Source: UBA7236 sp964638865 (GTDB lineage Bacteria > Bacteroidota > Bacteroidia > Chitinophagales > BACL12). Taken from it: a stretch of 21,082 nucleotides of DNA. Both the position numbers and the translations under genes were made by a program. The stretch lies in assembly GCA_964638865.1 (NCBI GenBank), contig CAZXBG010000066.1:1-21082 (forward strand). The letters run 5' to 3'. A model generated the notes under the pieces. It did no database searches, was not told the origin of the DNA, and was given only the letters and a program-made list of their open reading frames with translations. Shown here one piece after another: positions 1 to 8,595 of this stretch (its first letter is position 1; every line of letters begins with the position of its first letter).

Positions 1-54
1 ACTCATTACTCATTACTCATTACTCATTACTCATTACTCATTACTCATTACTCA
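1..54. repeat. Heptamer tandem array (ACTCATT)7 plus ACTCA
   Basis: Seven exact copies of ACTCATT are followed by a partial copy. The array lies just downstream of the dinB stop codon, with a C-rich linker between them. The same heptamer, in the same orientation, forms the other end of the window. It is a simple direct tandem repeat with no unique spacers. Arrays of this kind often break short-read assemblies, so the window edge may be a contig edge (inference). Confidence 0.97.
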
Positions 55-72
55 CCCCACACCACTCAATAT

Positions 73-1239
73 TCAATCCACAGATTTGCCGTTAAACGGA
101 TTAAAAGCCCTGTCTCCTGTATTGATGGTTTTTGCTCTGTGGATAGTTTTATTGCCATATTTTTTATTGATGGCATCGAGTGCTTTGTAGAGATTAATAT
201 TTTCTTCCGTGTCGTTAAACATATCAATTTGTTGTTGCCCATGAGTTAAATTGCTAAATCGCACGCCTATTAACCGAACAGCTCTTTTTTCGTTAAACAT
301 TTTGTGTAATAATTCCTTTGTTTTCGGAATAAGAATATTATCGGAAGATGTTGCATTAAATGATAATTGTTGAATAAATGTTTCAAAATTGGAATAACGC
401 ATTTTAATTGCAACACAACCGGTAAGAAAATTTTCCTTGCGTAATTTAAAACTCAATTGTTCAACAAGGGAGATAACATAGGTTTCTAAATATTCCCCAT
501 CCGTTATATCTTTTTCGAAGGTGTTTTCTGAAGAAAGAGATTTTCTATCGGTATACGGAATTACCGGATTGGTATCAATACCATTTGCTTTGTTCCATAA
601 AGCGATACCCATTTCTCCAAAAACTTCTTCCAGTTTTAAAACATCATATTCCTGTATATCCTTCACTGTTTCAATTCCCATTGCTTTGAGTTTTGGATAC
701 GTTTTATCGCCCACTCCGGGAATTTTGGTGATATGTAATTTTGAAAGAAATTCTTTTTCTTTTCCGGCTTCTATATGTAAAAATCCGTCCGGTTTTGCTT
801 CACCCGTTGCAATTTTCGCAACGGTTTTATTGGTAGATAATCCAAAGGAGATGGGCAATCCGGTTTCCGATTTAATAAGATCTCGCAACTCCTTTGCAAG
901 TGCAAAACTTCCGAAAAAAGTATCCATGCCACTCAGGTCGATATAAAATTCATCAATGGATGCTTTTTCTAAAAGAGGAACTCTGTCTGTGATAATATCA
1001 GTAACTCTTTTCGAATAATCGGCATAATCATGATAACTCCCCGGAATAAATATCGCATCAGGGCATAATTTTTTCGCTGTTATGGAAGACATTGCACTGT
1101 GAATGCCAAATTTTCGCGCTTCGTAACTGCAACTTGCAACTATTCCTCTTTCAGCAGTGCCGCCAACAATAACGGGTTTACCTTTTAAAGTTGGATCTTT
1201 AATTACCTCTACTGAGACAAAAAAAGAATCAAGATCCAT
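73..1239 (-). CDS. dinB: DNA polymerase IV (Y-family translesion polymerase)
   Basis: Error-prone Y-family polymerase that extends primers past lesions at stalled forks. Counting from the first ATG, the palm carboxylates are D2 (in MDLDSFF) and D96-E97 (in SIDEFY), and the steric-gate aromatic is F7. The little-finger domain runs to about residue 330 and ends in RLIGVRFSNL. A beta-clamp-binding motif, QQQIDMF, sits at 335-341. The start is doubtful. Family members begin with a beta strand such as RSILH before the first catalytic Asp, and exactly those codons (RSILH) lie in frame upstream of this ATG. No ATG, GTG or TTG occurs before the in-frame TAA at 1270-1272, so a CTG at 1258-1260 or ATT at 1267-1269 could be the real start. 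Both flanks of the gene are simple repeats. Confidence 0.95.
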   Translation of the reverse strand: MDLDSFFVSVEVIKDPTLKGKPVIVGGTAERGIVASCSYEARKFGIHSAMSSITAKKLCPDAIFIPGSYHDYADYSKRVTDIITDRVPLLEKASIDEFYIDLSGMDTFFGSFALAKELRDLIKSETGLPISFGLSTNKTVAKIATGEAKPDGFLHIEAGKEKEFLSKLHITKIPGVGDKTYPKLKAMGIETVKDIQEYDVLKLEEVFGEMGIALWNKANGIDTNPVIPYTDRKSLSSENTFEKDITDGEYLETYVISLVEQLSFKLRKENFLTGCVAIKMRYSNFETFIQQLSFNATSSDNILIPKTKELLHKMFNEKRAVRLIGVRFSNLTHGQQQIDMFNDTEENINLYKALDAINKKYGNKTIHRAKTINTGDRAFNPFNGKSVD

Positions 1240-1272
1240 ATGTAAGATTGAACGATGCAGGCGGAGAATTTA

Positions 1273-1300
1273 GTAGTTAGTATTTTGTAGTTAGCATTTA
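1273..1300. repeat. Two adjacent 14-bp direct repeats upstream of dinB
   Basis: GTAGTTAGTATTTT (1273-1286) is followed directly by GTAGTTAGCATTTA (1287-1300), which differs at two positions. The pair sits where the dinB promoter would be expected, and it borders the in-frame stop that closes the dinB reading frame upstream. It looks like the same class of low-complexity intergenic repeat as the ACTCATT arrays, but with a different unit. Confidence 0.75.
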
Positions 1301-1322
1301 GATTTGGGTTTCGTAACATTAA

Positions 1323-3053
1323 TTATCCATTTGTTATTATTCGGGCAACGGGGTATCTGTTTTGTGATTTTTCGTGGTAGATAGAATTTTCATATACAAA
1401 TCGCAATTGAGCCCAGCCGTTTGCTGCAAATTCGGGATCTGATTTTTGTTTTTCGGTTAATTTTGTTTTTAGTGCCGGGTCATTTTTTATCAAATCAGCA
1501 GCTATATCCTCAAATACATAATCACTGAACCATTCTTTCTGCATTAAGATGGCATCAAAAAAACCCCATGCAAAAAACGAATCCGGTGCCCGAGGTTCAA
1601 GAGTTTGAACGATATAATTATTGCTTTCCTGATTTACATATATCATTACATCCCCTTTGTGATATTGTATTTTTTGGATCTCTGTCCTAACCTTAATATC
1701 ACTGTGTAAATAATGCCCTTCAAAGGAATTAGGAGTATTTGTAAAATCTTCAATATAATATACTTGCACCTCCAGAACAGTATCATTTAGTAATGTAGTC
1801 ATTGCGATTTTATTTAAAGTTAATCGTTCAATAACATGACGCCATGCATGGGGAATGATATATGCTTTCGGTGCAGTAATTACCTGATCAGGAGTATAAG
1901 TATCATAAAACGGAATATTCTTTTCAAATGGCTCGTTTTTATCATAATATAATCTCTGCAGACCGGTCACTTCACTTGTTTTGTATTTTGCTTCATATCC
2001 TTTAAATAAAAATAATTCCTTATTATCCATATCAAGTTTCCAATTAATTACAAATTCGCTTGCATTTTTGCAATTGGTTTTTGCCTGATTTCGTATGGAA
2101 ATTATTTCTGAAGAATGCGAATTTGAATATTCAATATAAACCTTCAATAAATTGTAAGTAGATTCAACGCGCTCGGGATAAGGTTTTAACATGTGCGTTT
2201 CGGGCATAAATCCGAGTGTGTTAAATAAAGCAGTATAACCTGTGGAATACCTGCCAAGATCTAAAAATCCACTGATACCATTATCGGGTATTTTATTAAT
2301 TTCATTAACATAAGGGCACATTGGAAATCCGGTTTCTTTCATTGATGAATACAAATGAGGAAGCATAGTTTCTTTTAGGTATGTTCCTAATGGTGCTGAT
2401 AATTTAGAATGTTGGGTAGCAATTAACGTCATTACATATTGATAATCTGCACCATTGCTAACATGGGTATCTACAAAAACATCGGGATCCCATGCTCTAA
2501 AAATTTGGGTAAAGGATTGTGCATTTAATGTTTCACATTTAATAAAGTCGCGATTGAGGTCATAATTCTGCGCGTTGCCTCTAAATCCGAATTCTTCAGG
2601 GCCGTCCTGATTTACCCGCGAAGTGGAATTTCTGTTTAATGCACCATCAATATTATAAACCGGAATTACACAAATAACAAGATTTTTTAACTGTTCCTTT
2701 AAGTTTTTGGAATTAGATAATTCTGTTAGCAATTTTAGACAGGCGTCAATTCCATCGGGTTCACCCGGATGGATACCATTATTGATCAATAAAATACTTT
2801 TCCCCTTTTTATGGATGATGTTCGGATTAAAGTCTTTATCGGTATCGATCACTAATAAATGTAATGGTTCACCACTATCTGTTAATCCATATTCCATTAA
2901 TTGTGCATATTCCCACGATTTCACCAAATTTTTATAGAAGGAGATTATTTCATTGTATTGTGGTGTTTTATTCGATTTGTAAAGTTCTGTGATCTGTGAT
3001 GAAGCCATATTGGTGATATTTATAAAAATGGTTAAAAAAAATATTAATCGCAT
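1323..3053 (-). CDS. Secreted M14-family zinc carboxypeptidase-like protein
   Basis: A 576-residue protein with a Sec signal peptide (about residues 1-20, ending ASSQ). The M14 zinc site is visible: HPGE gives H95 and E98, and the third ligand is probably H197 in DTHVSNG. Substrate-site elements are YNIDG (134-138) and NYDLNRDF with R168. E285 in FMPETHM is a candidate for the catalytic glutamate. The fold should therefore cleave C-terminal residues or act on peptidoglycan-like peptides in the periplasm or outside the cell; the substrate is unknown. Residues from about 320 to 576 form a C-terminal region I cannot name; it is not a T9SS sorting domain. A TATCTTAG box at 3068-3075 (minus strand) is a weak promoter candidate just upstream of the start. 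Confidence 0.85.
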   Translation of the reverse strand: MRLIFFLTIFINITNMASSQITELYKSNKTPQYNEIISFYKNLVKSWEYAQLMEYGLTDSGEPLHLLVIDTDKDFNPNIIHKKGKSILLINNGIHPGEPDGIDACLKLLTELSNSKNLKEQLKNLVICVIPVYNIDGALNRNSTSRVNQDGPEEFGFRGNAQNYDLNRDFIKCETLNAQSFTQIFRAWDPDVFVDTHVSNGADYQYVMTLIATQHSKLSAPLGTYLKETMLPHLYSSMKETGFPMCPYVNEINKIPDNGISGFLDLGRYSTGYTALFNTLGFMPETHMLKPYPERVESTYNLLKVYIEYSNSHSSEIISIRNQAKTNCKNASEFVINWKLDMDNKELFLFKGYEAKYKTSEVTGLQRLYYDKNEPFEKNIPFYDTYTPDQVITAPKAYIIPHAWRHVIERLTLNKIAMTTLLNDTVLEVQVYYIEDFTNTPNSFEGHYLHSDIKVRTEIQKIQYHKGDVMIYVNQESNNYIVQTLEPRAPDSFFAWGFFDAILMQKEWFSDYVFEDIAADLIKNDPALKTKLTEKQKSDPEFAANGWAQLRFVYENSIYHEKSQNRYPVARIITNG

Positions 3054-3096
3054 ACCTCAATTTTATGCTAAGATAAATAAATCTAATCCATTTAGT

Positions 3097-3127
3097 AAAA
3101 AAAACCTCTCGGTATAACCGAGAGGTT
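3097..3127 (-). terminator. Rho-independent terminator
   Basis: Perfect 11-bp inverted repeat, AACCTCTCGGT (3103-3113) and ACCGAGAGGTT (3117-3127), with a 3-nt loop. On the minus strand it is followed by eight Ts (complement of 3097-3104). It ends the transcript of the small secreted protein gene at 3151-3570 and separates it from the M14 gene. Confidence 0.93.
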
Positions 3128-3150
3128 CAAAACATGCGGTTTGGTTAGAA

Positions 3151-3570
3151 TTACTCTATCACTTTAACACCTTCATCTATGTCGAATACAAGTTTTAACG
3201 AATTCGATTTTTTAAAATTCATATCTGCTTTATAAATAAAATCCTGGCTATATTGGTTTTCTATGGTATGTTTTTCCCATGCGTTTTCATAAAATGCATA
3301 GTTTACAATTTCAATATTATGCATTCCTTTTTTTGTTTTAACTGTTATTGAATTTGGTTCCGATTCTTTCTTAATTGTAGAGGTTCCAACTAATACACCA
3401 TCCACGTAAATTTCAGTTTTAGTCTGGTGGTCATACCCTTCTTCAATATTTGCGAAGGAATAAGAGATAGTAATTTTTGCCTTGCCTAATTCAGCATTTG
3501 AAGGGCCTTTGGCGAATCCAAAACTCAAAATGGCTACTAATGCCAATAAGAATACTTGTGGTCTTTTCAT
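3151..3570 (-). CDS. Small secreted protein, PEGA-like, function unknown
   Basis: A 139-residue protein with a clear signal peptide (MKRPQVFLLALVAILSFGFA). The mature part is predicted beta-rich. The stretch around residues 50-90 (EIYVDGVLVGTSTI, then TVKTKKGMHNIEIVNYA) resembles PEGA-type surface beta-sandwich domains, which carry a vYvDG.xvG pattern followed by a G.H.I strand. That match is by eye only. No lipobox and no T9SS sorting domain is present, so a periplasmic location is the simplest reading. It is transcribed alone: a strong terminator lies 24 bp downstream, and the kinase gene upstream on the same strand ends 32 bp before its start. Confidence 0.75.
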   Translation of the reverse strand: MKRPQVFLLALVAILSFGFAKGPSNAELGKAKITISYSFANIEEGYDHQTKTEIYVDGVLVGTSTIKKESEPNSITVKTKKGMHNIEIVNYAFYENAWEKHTIENQYSQDFIYKADMNFKKSNSLKLVFDIDEGVKVIE

Positions 3571-3602
3571 AAACGAATTATTAGTTTTTGTAAAAATAGT
3601 GA

Positions 3603-4235
3603 TTAAATTTTAAATTTATATATACCATCGGTATATAGTTGGTTTATTAGCGCAAACATTTTATTAAAATCATCAACAGAATTAACAAAATCAATTTCGC
3701 TTACATCTAATATTAATATTGTACCGGATTTTCTATTTTCAAATTCCCTTAAATATACATCCTCTATCTTTTTGAGATAATCTTTTTTTACACTTAACTC
3801 AAACTCGCGTCCGCGTTTATAAATATTAGAAACGAGGCGATCAAGATTGGAATGTAAATATATTATTAAATCGCTTTTTATCACCTTAGGATTGAGAATG
3901 TTGAATATTTTTTGATACAATCCATATTCGGCATCGTCTAAATTTACACGTGCATATAAAAGAGATTTTGTGAAAAGATAATCTATCACTACCGTTTCCT
4001 GCGCGTCATCTGCTTCTGATAATTCCGCTTTTAATTGTTCGTAACGTTCAGCCATAAAAAACATTTCCATTCCAAGGGCATATTCTTGTTGTTTTACAAA
4101 AAATTTTTGTAAAAATGGATTGTCGGCAAAAGTTTCTAAAATCAATTTAGCATTATATGCTGATGCCAATTTTTTTGCAAAAGAAGTTTTTCCTGATCCA
4201 ATGTTTCCTTCTACGGTAATTATTCTGCGACTCAT
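3603..4235 (-). CDS. Deoxynucleoside kinase
   Basis: A P-loop kinase of the dNK/dGK family that phosphorylates deoxynucleosides for nucleotide salvage in the cytoplasm. The P-loop is GNIGSGKT at residues 10-17. A conserved substrate-site glutamate lies in ETFADNPFL (E34), an ERYEQL motif follows, and the lid arginines are in RGREFE (141-146). I chose the start at 4235 (MSRRIITVEGN) because family members begin a few residues before the first beta strand; an in-frame ATG at 4262 would add nine residues. Which deoxynucleoside is used cannot be told from sequence. folK lies upstream on the same strand, separated by an AT-rich hairpin. Confidence 0.88.
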   Translation of the reverse strand: MSRRIITVEGNIGSGKTSFAKKLASAYNAKLILETFADNPFLQKFFVKQQEYALGMEMFFMAERYEQLKAELSEADDAQETVVIDYLFTKSLLYARVNLDDAEYGLYQKIFNILNPKVIKSDLIIYLHSNLDRLVSNIYKRGREFELSVKKDYLKKIEDVYLREFENRKSGTILILDVSEIDFVNSVDDFNKMFALINQLYTDGIYKFKI

Positions 4236-4271
4236 AACCTTACAACTATCAAATATTGGCAAAAATACAGC

Positions 4272-4300
4272 AAAAAATTAAATGGACTCATCCGTTTAAT
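4272..4300 (-). terminator. Probable terminator after folK
   Basis: Inverted repeat ATTAAATGGA (4277-4286) and TCCGTTTAAT (4291-4300), ten pairs with one G-U, and a 4-nt loop. On the minus strand it is followed by a run of Ts (complement of 4272-4277). The stem is AT-rich, so termination may be partial. It sits between folK and the kinase gene. Confidence 0.55.
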
Positions 4301-4373
4301 TACAGAGGTAAAATTGTATTAAGAAAATACAGAATTTCACCTTTTACGAATAAAGAAACAAAAGTGTTTACGA

Positions 4374-4880
4374 TTAAAACTGATAAACAACATCAACTGG
4401 ATTAACAGTTAATACATCTTGGCATTCCTGATATAATTCGTTAATTGTTTTATGCAGAACAGGATGTTCAAAATTACCTGCAATTTCTTTTAATGGTTCG
4501 AGTGCGAATTTCCTTTCGGCAATATGCGTATGAGGAATAGTAAGTACCGGTGATTCTATCGCAAATTGGTCGAAAAATAGAATATCAATGTCGATAACTC
4601 TTGGTGCCCATTTCTCAGTATTGTCTCTTCCGAGCAAAAATTCAACCTGTTTAATGAGATGCAAAGTTTCTAACGGCGAACAAGGAGTGGCAATTTTAAC
4701 AGCCTGATTATAGAAAAGAGGCTGATGAGGTTTACCCCAGGGTTCTGTTTCAAAAACATGCGATTGTGCATCCACACGACCGATAAACATTCGTATGGCA
4801 GCGGTGGCCTTCGAGAGATTCTCCGTCCGGTTACCTAAATTTGTACCCAACAATAAGTAAGCTATATGTTCCGTCATCAT
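4374..4880 (-). CDS. folK: 6-hydroxymethyl-7,8-dihydropterin pyrophosphokinase (HPPK)
   Basis: Transfers pyrophosphate from ATP to 6-hydroxymethyl-7,8-dihydropterin, the step before dihydropteroate synthase in folate synthesis. The 168-residue length is normal for a single-domain HPPK. The N-terminal LLLGTNLGNR motif (9-18), the pterin-loop region VFETEPWGKP (42-51) and the family signature KWAPRVIDIDILFFD (90-104, with R94, D97 and D99 as ATP/Mg ligands) are all present. A second ATG directly after the first leaves the start uncertain by one codon. It diverges from sppA across 92 bp. In my memory of Bacteroidota genomes folK commonly neighbours sppA and a deoxynucleoside kinase. Confidence 0.96.
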   Translation of the reverse strand: MMTEHIAYLLLGTNLGNRTENLSKATAAIRMFIGRVDAQSHVFETEPWGKPHQPLFYNQAVKIATPCSPLETLHLIKQVEFLLGRDNTEKWAPRVIDIDILFFDQFAIESPVLTIPHTHIAERKFALEPLKEIAGNFEHPVLHKTINELYQECQDVLTVNPVDVVYQF

Positions 4881-4972
4881 TTGCTGTGAGGAGTTGATTA
4901 CGAAATTAAAACGTTTCAGCTCGAAATATAGTGCTATTTTGATAAAAAAAATAAAATTACTAAAAAATTAAT

Positions 4973-6748
4973 ATGAAAGAGTTCTTCCGTTCCTTCTTTG
5001 CCTCCCTTTTGGCTTTTTTTGTATTCTGTTTGCTACTATTCTTTATAATAGCCGGCATAATTTCAGGGGTTTCACAACAATTTGACACTCCTAAAACAAG
5101 TGTTAAACCCAATTCAGTGCTGCGTATTAGCACAAATTATAGTATTGTAGAACAAACTCAATCCGGTATGCCTTCGGGTCTTGGGCTTCTTGGATTCAAT
5201 GGAGATCAGGGCATGGGACTTAATGATATACTTATCAACATTAAGAACGCCGAAACAGACGATCATATTAAAGGGATATACCTTGAATTGGGCCTGAATC
5301 AGAACGCATACGCTACATTGCAGGAGATCCGTGATGCTTTGGAGGACTTTAAAAAGAACAGTGGAAAATTTGTTGTGGCCTACGGTGAGGTAATTTCCCA
5401 GTCGAGTTATTACCTAGGTTCAGTTGCTGATAAAATTTATATGAATCCCTCCGGGGCGATAGATTTTAAAGGGTTAAGTGCGAATCTTACTTTTTATAAA
5501 GGAACTTTAGATAAACTGGGTGTAAAAACGCAAATTTTTTACGACGGTAAATTCAAAAGTGCAACAGAACCTTTTCGTGCAGATAAAATGAGTGAGGAAA
5601 ACAGATTACAACTGGAGGCGTTTTTGGGCGGATTGTTTAACGAAAATCTGAACGAAATAAATTCTTCCCGGTCAAGATCAATCGAACAATATAAACTAAT
5701 TGCAGACAGTTTGCTTGCATGGCATCCTGAAGAAGCAGTTCGGGTAGGTTTGATAGATGAATTAAAATATTATGATGAAGTGGAGAACGACCTTAAAACC
5801 AGATGTGGGTTAGGGCAGGATAAAGAACTGGAATTTGTTACCATGAAAGATTATAAATCTTCCTTTAAACAAAAAAAAGATGCCGATTCCGATGGAACGA
5901 TCGCAATTGTATATGCTGATGGAACAATAGTGGATGGAAAAGCAGATAATGGATTTTTGGGTTCTCAAAATTTCATGGAAATGATGCAGGAGGTAAGAAA
6001 TGATAAAACGGTAAAGGCTATAGTGCTGCGTGTAAATTCACCGGGTGGAAGTGCAGTTGCAAGTGATATCATGTGGCGGGAAATAGAGATCACAAAAAAA
6101 ATAAAACCCATAATTGTTTCCATGGGTGATTATGCAGCGAGCGGAGGTTATATGATATCCTGTAATGCAAATAAAATTTATGCGCAGCCAAATACTTTAA
6201 CAGGAAGTATTGGCGTGTTTTTGATCATTCCTGAAATATCTGGATTTATGAATGATAAATTAGGTATCACCTTTGATACTGTCAGCACATCACAATATGC
6301 CGATTTCCCTTCCCTTACAAGGCCTTTTTCTGAACGAGAAAGATTTATTTTGCAATCAGGAGTGGATTCCACTTATCTCAATTTCAAACGCATGGTAGCA
6401 AATGGTCGCAATATGACTGTTGAGCAAGTAGAGGAAATTGCACAGGGAAGAATTTGGATCGGTGCAAAAGCAAAAGAAATTGGATTGGTGGATGAGATCG
6501 GTGGAATTGATGAAGCAATAAAAGGTGCCGCGGAATTGTCGGGATTAAAAGCATACGACATAACAGAATATCCAAAACAAAAACCAAGTATACTCGACGG
6601 AATTATTACCAATTTAACGGAAGAAACAGAAGCCTCTTTAAAGGCCGAACAACTCGGAATTTTATATCCACATTATATAGCTGTAACCGAATTGCTGAAC
6701 AGACCGGTAATTCAGGCAAAATTGCCTTACGAGTTAGTGATAAAATAG
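4973..6748 (+). CDS. sppA: Signal peptide peptidase SppA, 67-kDa type
   Basis: Membrane-anchored serine protease that degrades cleaved signal peptides. Its 591 residues match the long, tandem-domain SppA class. One N-terminal transmembrane helix spans about residues 9-32. The catalytic Ser-Lys dyad is split over the two repeats, as in E. coli SppA: the general-base lysine is K195 in GKFKSATEPF, and the nucleophile is S390 in DYAASGGY. The oxyanion and substrate region is VNSPGGS (354-360), followed by NTLTGSIGV. The active site faces the periplasm. The 92-bp region shared with folK holds a TATTTTG sequence that is only a weak promoter candidate. Confidence 0.96.
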   Translation: MKEFFRSFFASLLAFFVFCLLLFFIIAGIISGVSQQFDTPKTSVKPNSVLRISTNYSIVEQTQSGMPSGLGLLGFNGDQGMGLNDILINIKNAETDDHIKGIYLELGLNQNAYATLQEIRDALEDFKKNSGKFVVAYGEVISQSSYYLGSVADKIYMNPSGAIDFKGLSANLTFYKGTLDKLGVKTQIFYDGKFKSATEPFRADKMSEENRLQLEAFLGGLFNENLNEINSSRSRSIEQYKLIADSLLAWHPEEAVRVGLIDELKYYDEVENDLKTRCGLGQDKELEFVTMKDYKSSFKQKKDADSDGTIAIVYADGTIVDGKADNGFLGSQNFMEMMQEVRNDKTVKAIVLRVNSPGGSAVASDIMWREIEITKKIKPIIVSMGDYAASGGYMISCNANKIYAQPNTLTGSIGVFLIIPEISGFMNDKLGITFDTVSTSQYADFPSLTRPFSERERFILQSGVDSTYLNFKRMVANGRNMTVEQVEEIAQGRIWIGAKAKEIGLVDEIGGIDEAIKGAAELSGLKAYDITEYPKQKPSILDGIITNLTEETEASLKAEQLGILYPHYIAVTELLNRPVIQAKLPYELVIK

Positions 6749-6812
6749 CTTAGTGAAGTTTTTGTATTCTGCAGTCTATGTTGCGCCCTTAGTTTAGTTT
6801 CTCTATTTTATT

Positions 6813-6820
6813 TATCTTTA
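6813..6820 (+). promoter_or_regulatory. Candidate -7 box for the 2TM gene
   Basis: TATCTTTA, followed by CAC, is one base from the Bacteroidota TAnnTTTG element. It lies 18 bp before the ATG at 6839, which fits a short leader. No convincing -33 TTTG box was found. Confidence 0.35.
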
Positions 6821-6838
6821 CACTAATAATTTCAGACA

Positions 6839-7171
6839 ATGCAACCCAACCTCGACGATAAACTCTGGAAAATGGCGCAAAAACGCGTTTCATTTCGCAG
6901 GCATAGTATTGTTTTTATTCTTGTAAATATTGCACTGATCGTAATCTGGTATTTGAGCTGGGATCAAAATGCAGTGAGAGGCCCGCTTACTTTTTGGTTT
7001 CTGTACACTTTTTGCGGGTGGGGTATTGGTCTCGTTATTCACTACTGGAATGCATATCACGATGATGAGAGTTCTGTGGAACGCGAATACGATAAACTAA
7101 AAGAAAATAAAGTTGTATTACCCGAAGAAAAACCGGCAGAACAAATTAAATCGGGAACAGAAAATCAATAA
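6839..7171 (+). CDS. 2TM domain-containing inner-membrane protein
   Basis: A 110-residue protein matching the 2TM domain layout common in Bacteroidota: an N-terminal basic helix with W.MAQKRVSFRRH (10-22), a first transmembrane helix at about 23-41, a short loop, a second helix at about 50-70 that ends in the conserved GWGIGLVIHYW, and a charged cytoplasmic tail (HDDESSVEREYDKLKENK). The biochemical function of stand-alone 2TM proteins is not known; in other proteins the domain is found fused to LytTR or histidine-kinase domains. The next gene converges on it with only 3 bp between the two stop codons. Confidence 0.85.
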   Translation: MQPNLDDKLWKMAQKRVSFRRHSIVFILVNIALIVIWYLSWDQNAVRGPLTFWFLYTFCGWGIGLVIHYWNAYHDDESSVEREYDKLKENKVVLPEEKPAEQIKSGTENQ

Positions 7172-7174
7172 TAT

Positions 7175-8524
7175 TCAGGGAATAATTTCTACTGTATATT
7201 CTTTAAGGTAAAAATTACCTTTAACAGGGCCATTTTCTGTATGTGCAACAAAAACATACATCCCTTCAGGATAATCGGAAACATTTAAAAGGAATTTATT
7301 TGTAGTAAGGGTATTTATTTTTTCCGACAAAACTTTTTCTCCTTCCAAATTATAAATTGCACAATTCAGATCATTTTGTTCTACTCCCGGAATTTCAATT
7401 GTTATACTATTTGTTGAATAAGCAGGATAAAATTTTATCGCCTGTTTAACAGGCTCGCTGTATGGTATATTATTGTCAATCGTATGTCCGGTCTCTTCCG
7501 GGTCGCAGGCATCCCATTGTGCTCCATCTTTATACCACCAACTGGAAACAGTATCTGTTTCGTAAAAGTTGATCAACATTTTTGCTTCCTTGTATTTGCC
7601 AATTTCTTCTAAATGAAATCCTCCACCGGTATCATCATCCCTGTAATCATCACAAGGCCATATGAGAAAATCTCCACCTCTTGGATTAACACCATCTGCC
7701 CAAAAGTATGGTCCCCAATTTACATAGGGAGCAACTTTTCCTTCGCCTTCAAAATCTAAAGCAGGATCTCCGTTTATTTGACGTTCAATAAGTTCTTTTA
7801 TCGCAAGATTTCCCCAATATCCTTTAGGCTCAACAAGGAAATCAAATAACTCGTGATCAGGATGCGTATATCCCGTATAATGAAATCCGCTTAAAAATAC
7901 CATTTTAAGATTAGGCATACTATCGAGCATAATCTGCATTAATCTGGTATACTGATCTGCAACATAATCTACATAATATGGCAGATCGGATGATTCTAAC
8001 TCACTTTGTTCCAATATCCAAACTACCTGAACCTGCTCCCAGGTATCGTCGCGGTTAAATAAACGTCCTTGTAATTCATCCCAATAAAAAGTAGAGGTAG
8101 AATCTATCATATCGTGTAGATCTTTTCCCCCATAAAAAAGACCTTTTACATTCATACAGGGATTGGTTCCTTTCCAATCATAGTGTTTCATAGTATCTAT
8201 GAACATATTATAAGCATTTGAGGCATTGGATCCTCCCATCCCAATAAAAAGTACCTGTCCGTTATCGTAATTCACCACACCGGAATCGTTTAATGGCTCA
8301 ATAGTATGAGAGATATCGATGCCCTTTTGCTGGTGTATAGCCGGACGTTCATTACTTCCACCAGGATATAAACCTCCCTGAATACCTTCATAAAACCCTG
8401 TGCCCAAATCGGTTAGCGGAATTAGTCCCGAATTGTCATTTTCGCAATTGAGAGTCAATTGTGAATAAGTATACATGGGTAAACCTATCAACAGGAGTAT
8501 GGAGATGATCTGATTCTTTTTCAT
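7175..8524 (-). CDS. Secreted T9SS cargo with SGNH-hydrolase-like features
   Basis: The start at 8524 (MKKNQIISILLLIGLPMYTYSQ) gives a standard signal peptide and 449 residues; an in-frame ATG at 8617 would bury it behind 31 extra residues. The central region has IGMGGSNAS (about 94-102), a stretch rich in Trp and Asp, and GGGFHLEEIGKYKEAK with H304 before the C-terminal module. A Gly-Ser element early and a D..H element late recall SGNH/GDSL hydrolase blocks I and V, but this is a by-eye guess. Residues 362-449 form a Por-secretion-type sorting domain: FYPAY replaces the usual YPNP, DYPEGMYVF is the conserved late strand, and eight residues extend past the usual end. The cargo would be exported across the outer membrane by T9SS. 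The substrate is unknown. Confidence 0.75.
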   Translation of the reverse strand: MKKNQIISILLLIGLPMYTYSQLTLNCENDNSGLIPLTDLGTGFYEGIQGGLYPGGSNERPAIHQQKGIDISHTIEPLNDSGVVNYDNGQVLFIGMGGSNASNAYNMFIDTMKHYDWKGTNPCMNVKGLFYGGKDLHDMIDSTSTFYWDELQGRLFNRDDTWEQVQVVWILEQSELESSDLPYYVDYVADQYTRLMQIMLDSMPNLKMVFLSGFHYTGYTHPDHELFDFLVEPKGYWGNLAIKELIERQINGDPALDFEGEGKVAPYVNWGPYFWADGVNPRGGDFLIWPCDDYRDDDTGGGFHLEEIGKYKEAKMLINFYETDTVSSWWYKDGAQWDACDPEETGHTIDNNIPYSEPVKQAIKFYPAYSTNSITIEIPGVEQNDLNCAIYNLEGEKVLSEKINTLTTNKFLLNVSDYPEGMYVFVAHTENGPVKGNFYLKEYTVEIIP

Positions 8525-8542
8525 TTGTGGGTGTATGCAAGA

Positions 8543-8574
8543 CAAATTTAAGATTTTAATTGAAAATCGGAAAA
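8543..8574 (-). promoter_or_regulatory. Candidate promoter of the SGNH-like cargo gene
   Basis: On the minus strand TAAATTTG (complement of 8543-8550) matches the Bacteroidota -7 element TAnnTTTG exactly. A TTTT tract (8571-8574) lies 20 bp upstream, where a -33 TTTG box is expected. The ATG is 18 bp downstream. This supports separate transcription from the helical-protein gene, which ends 71 bp upstream. Confidence 0.45.
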
Positions 8575-8595
8575 AAAGTCGGAAAACCAGAGGTG

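Noticed and set aside
1..54. CRISPR-like array
   Set aside because: Units are 7 bp and directly abutting, with no unique spacers and no cas genes.
521..946. Plus-strand open frame of 141 codons inside dinB
   Set aside because: Lies fully opposite conserved DinB motifs and has no recognisable protein features.
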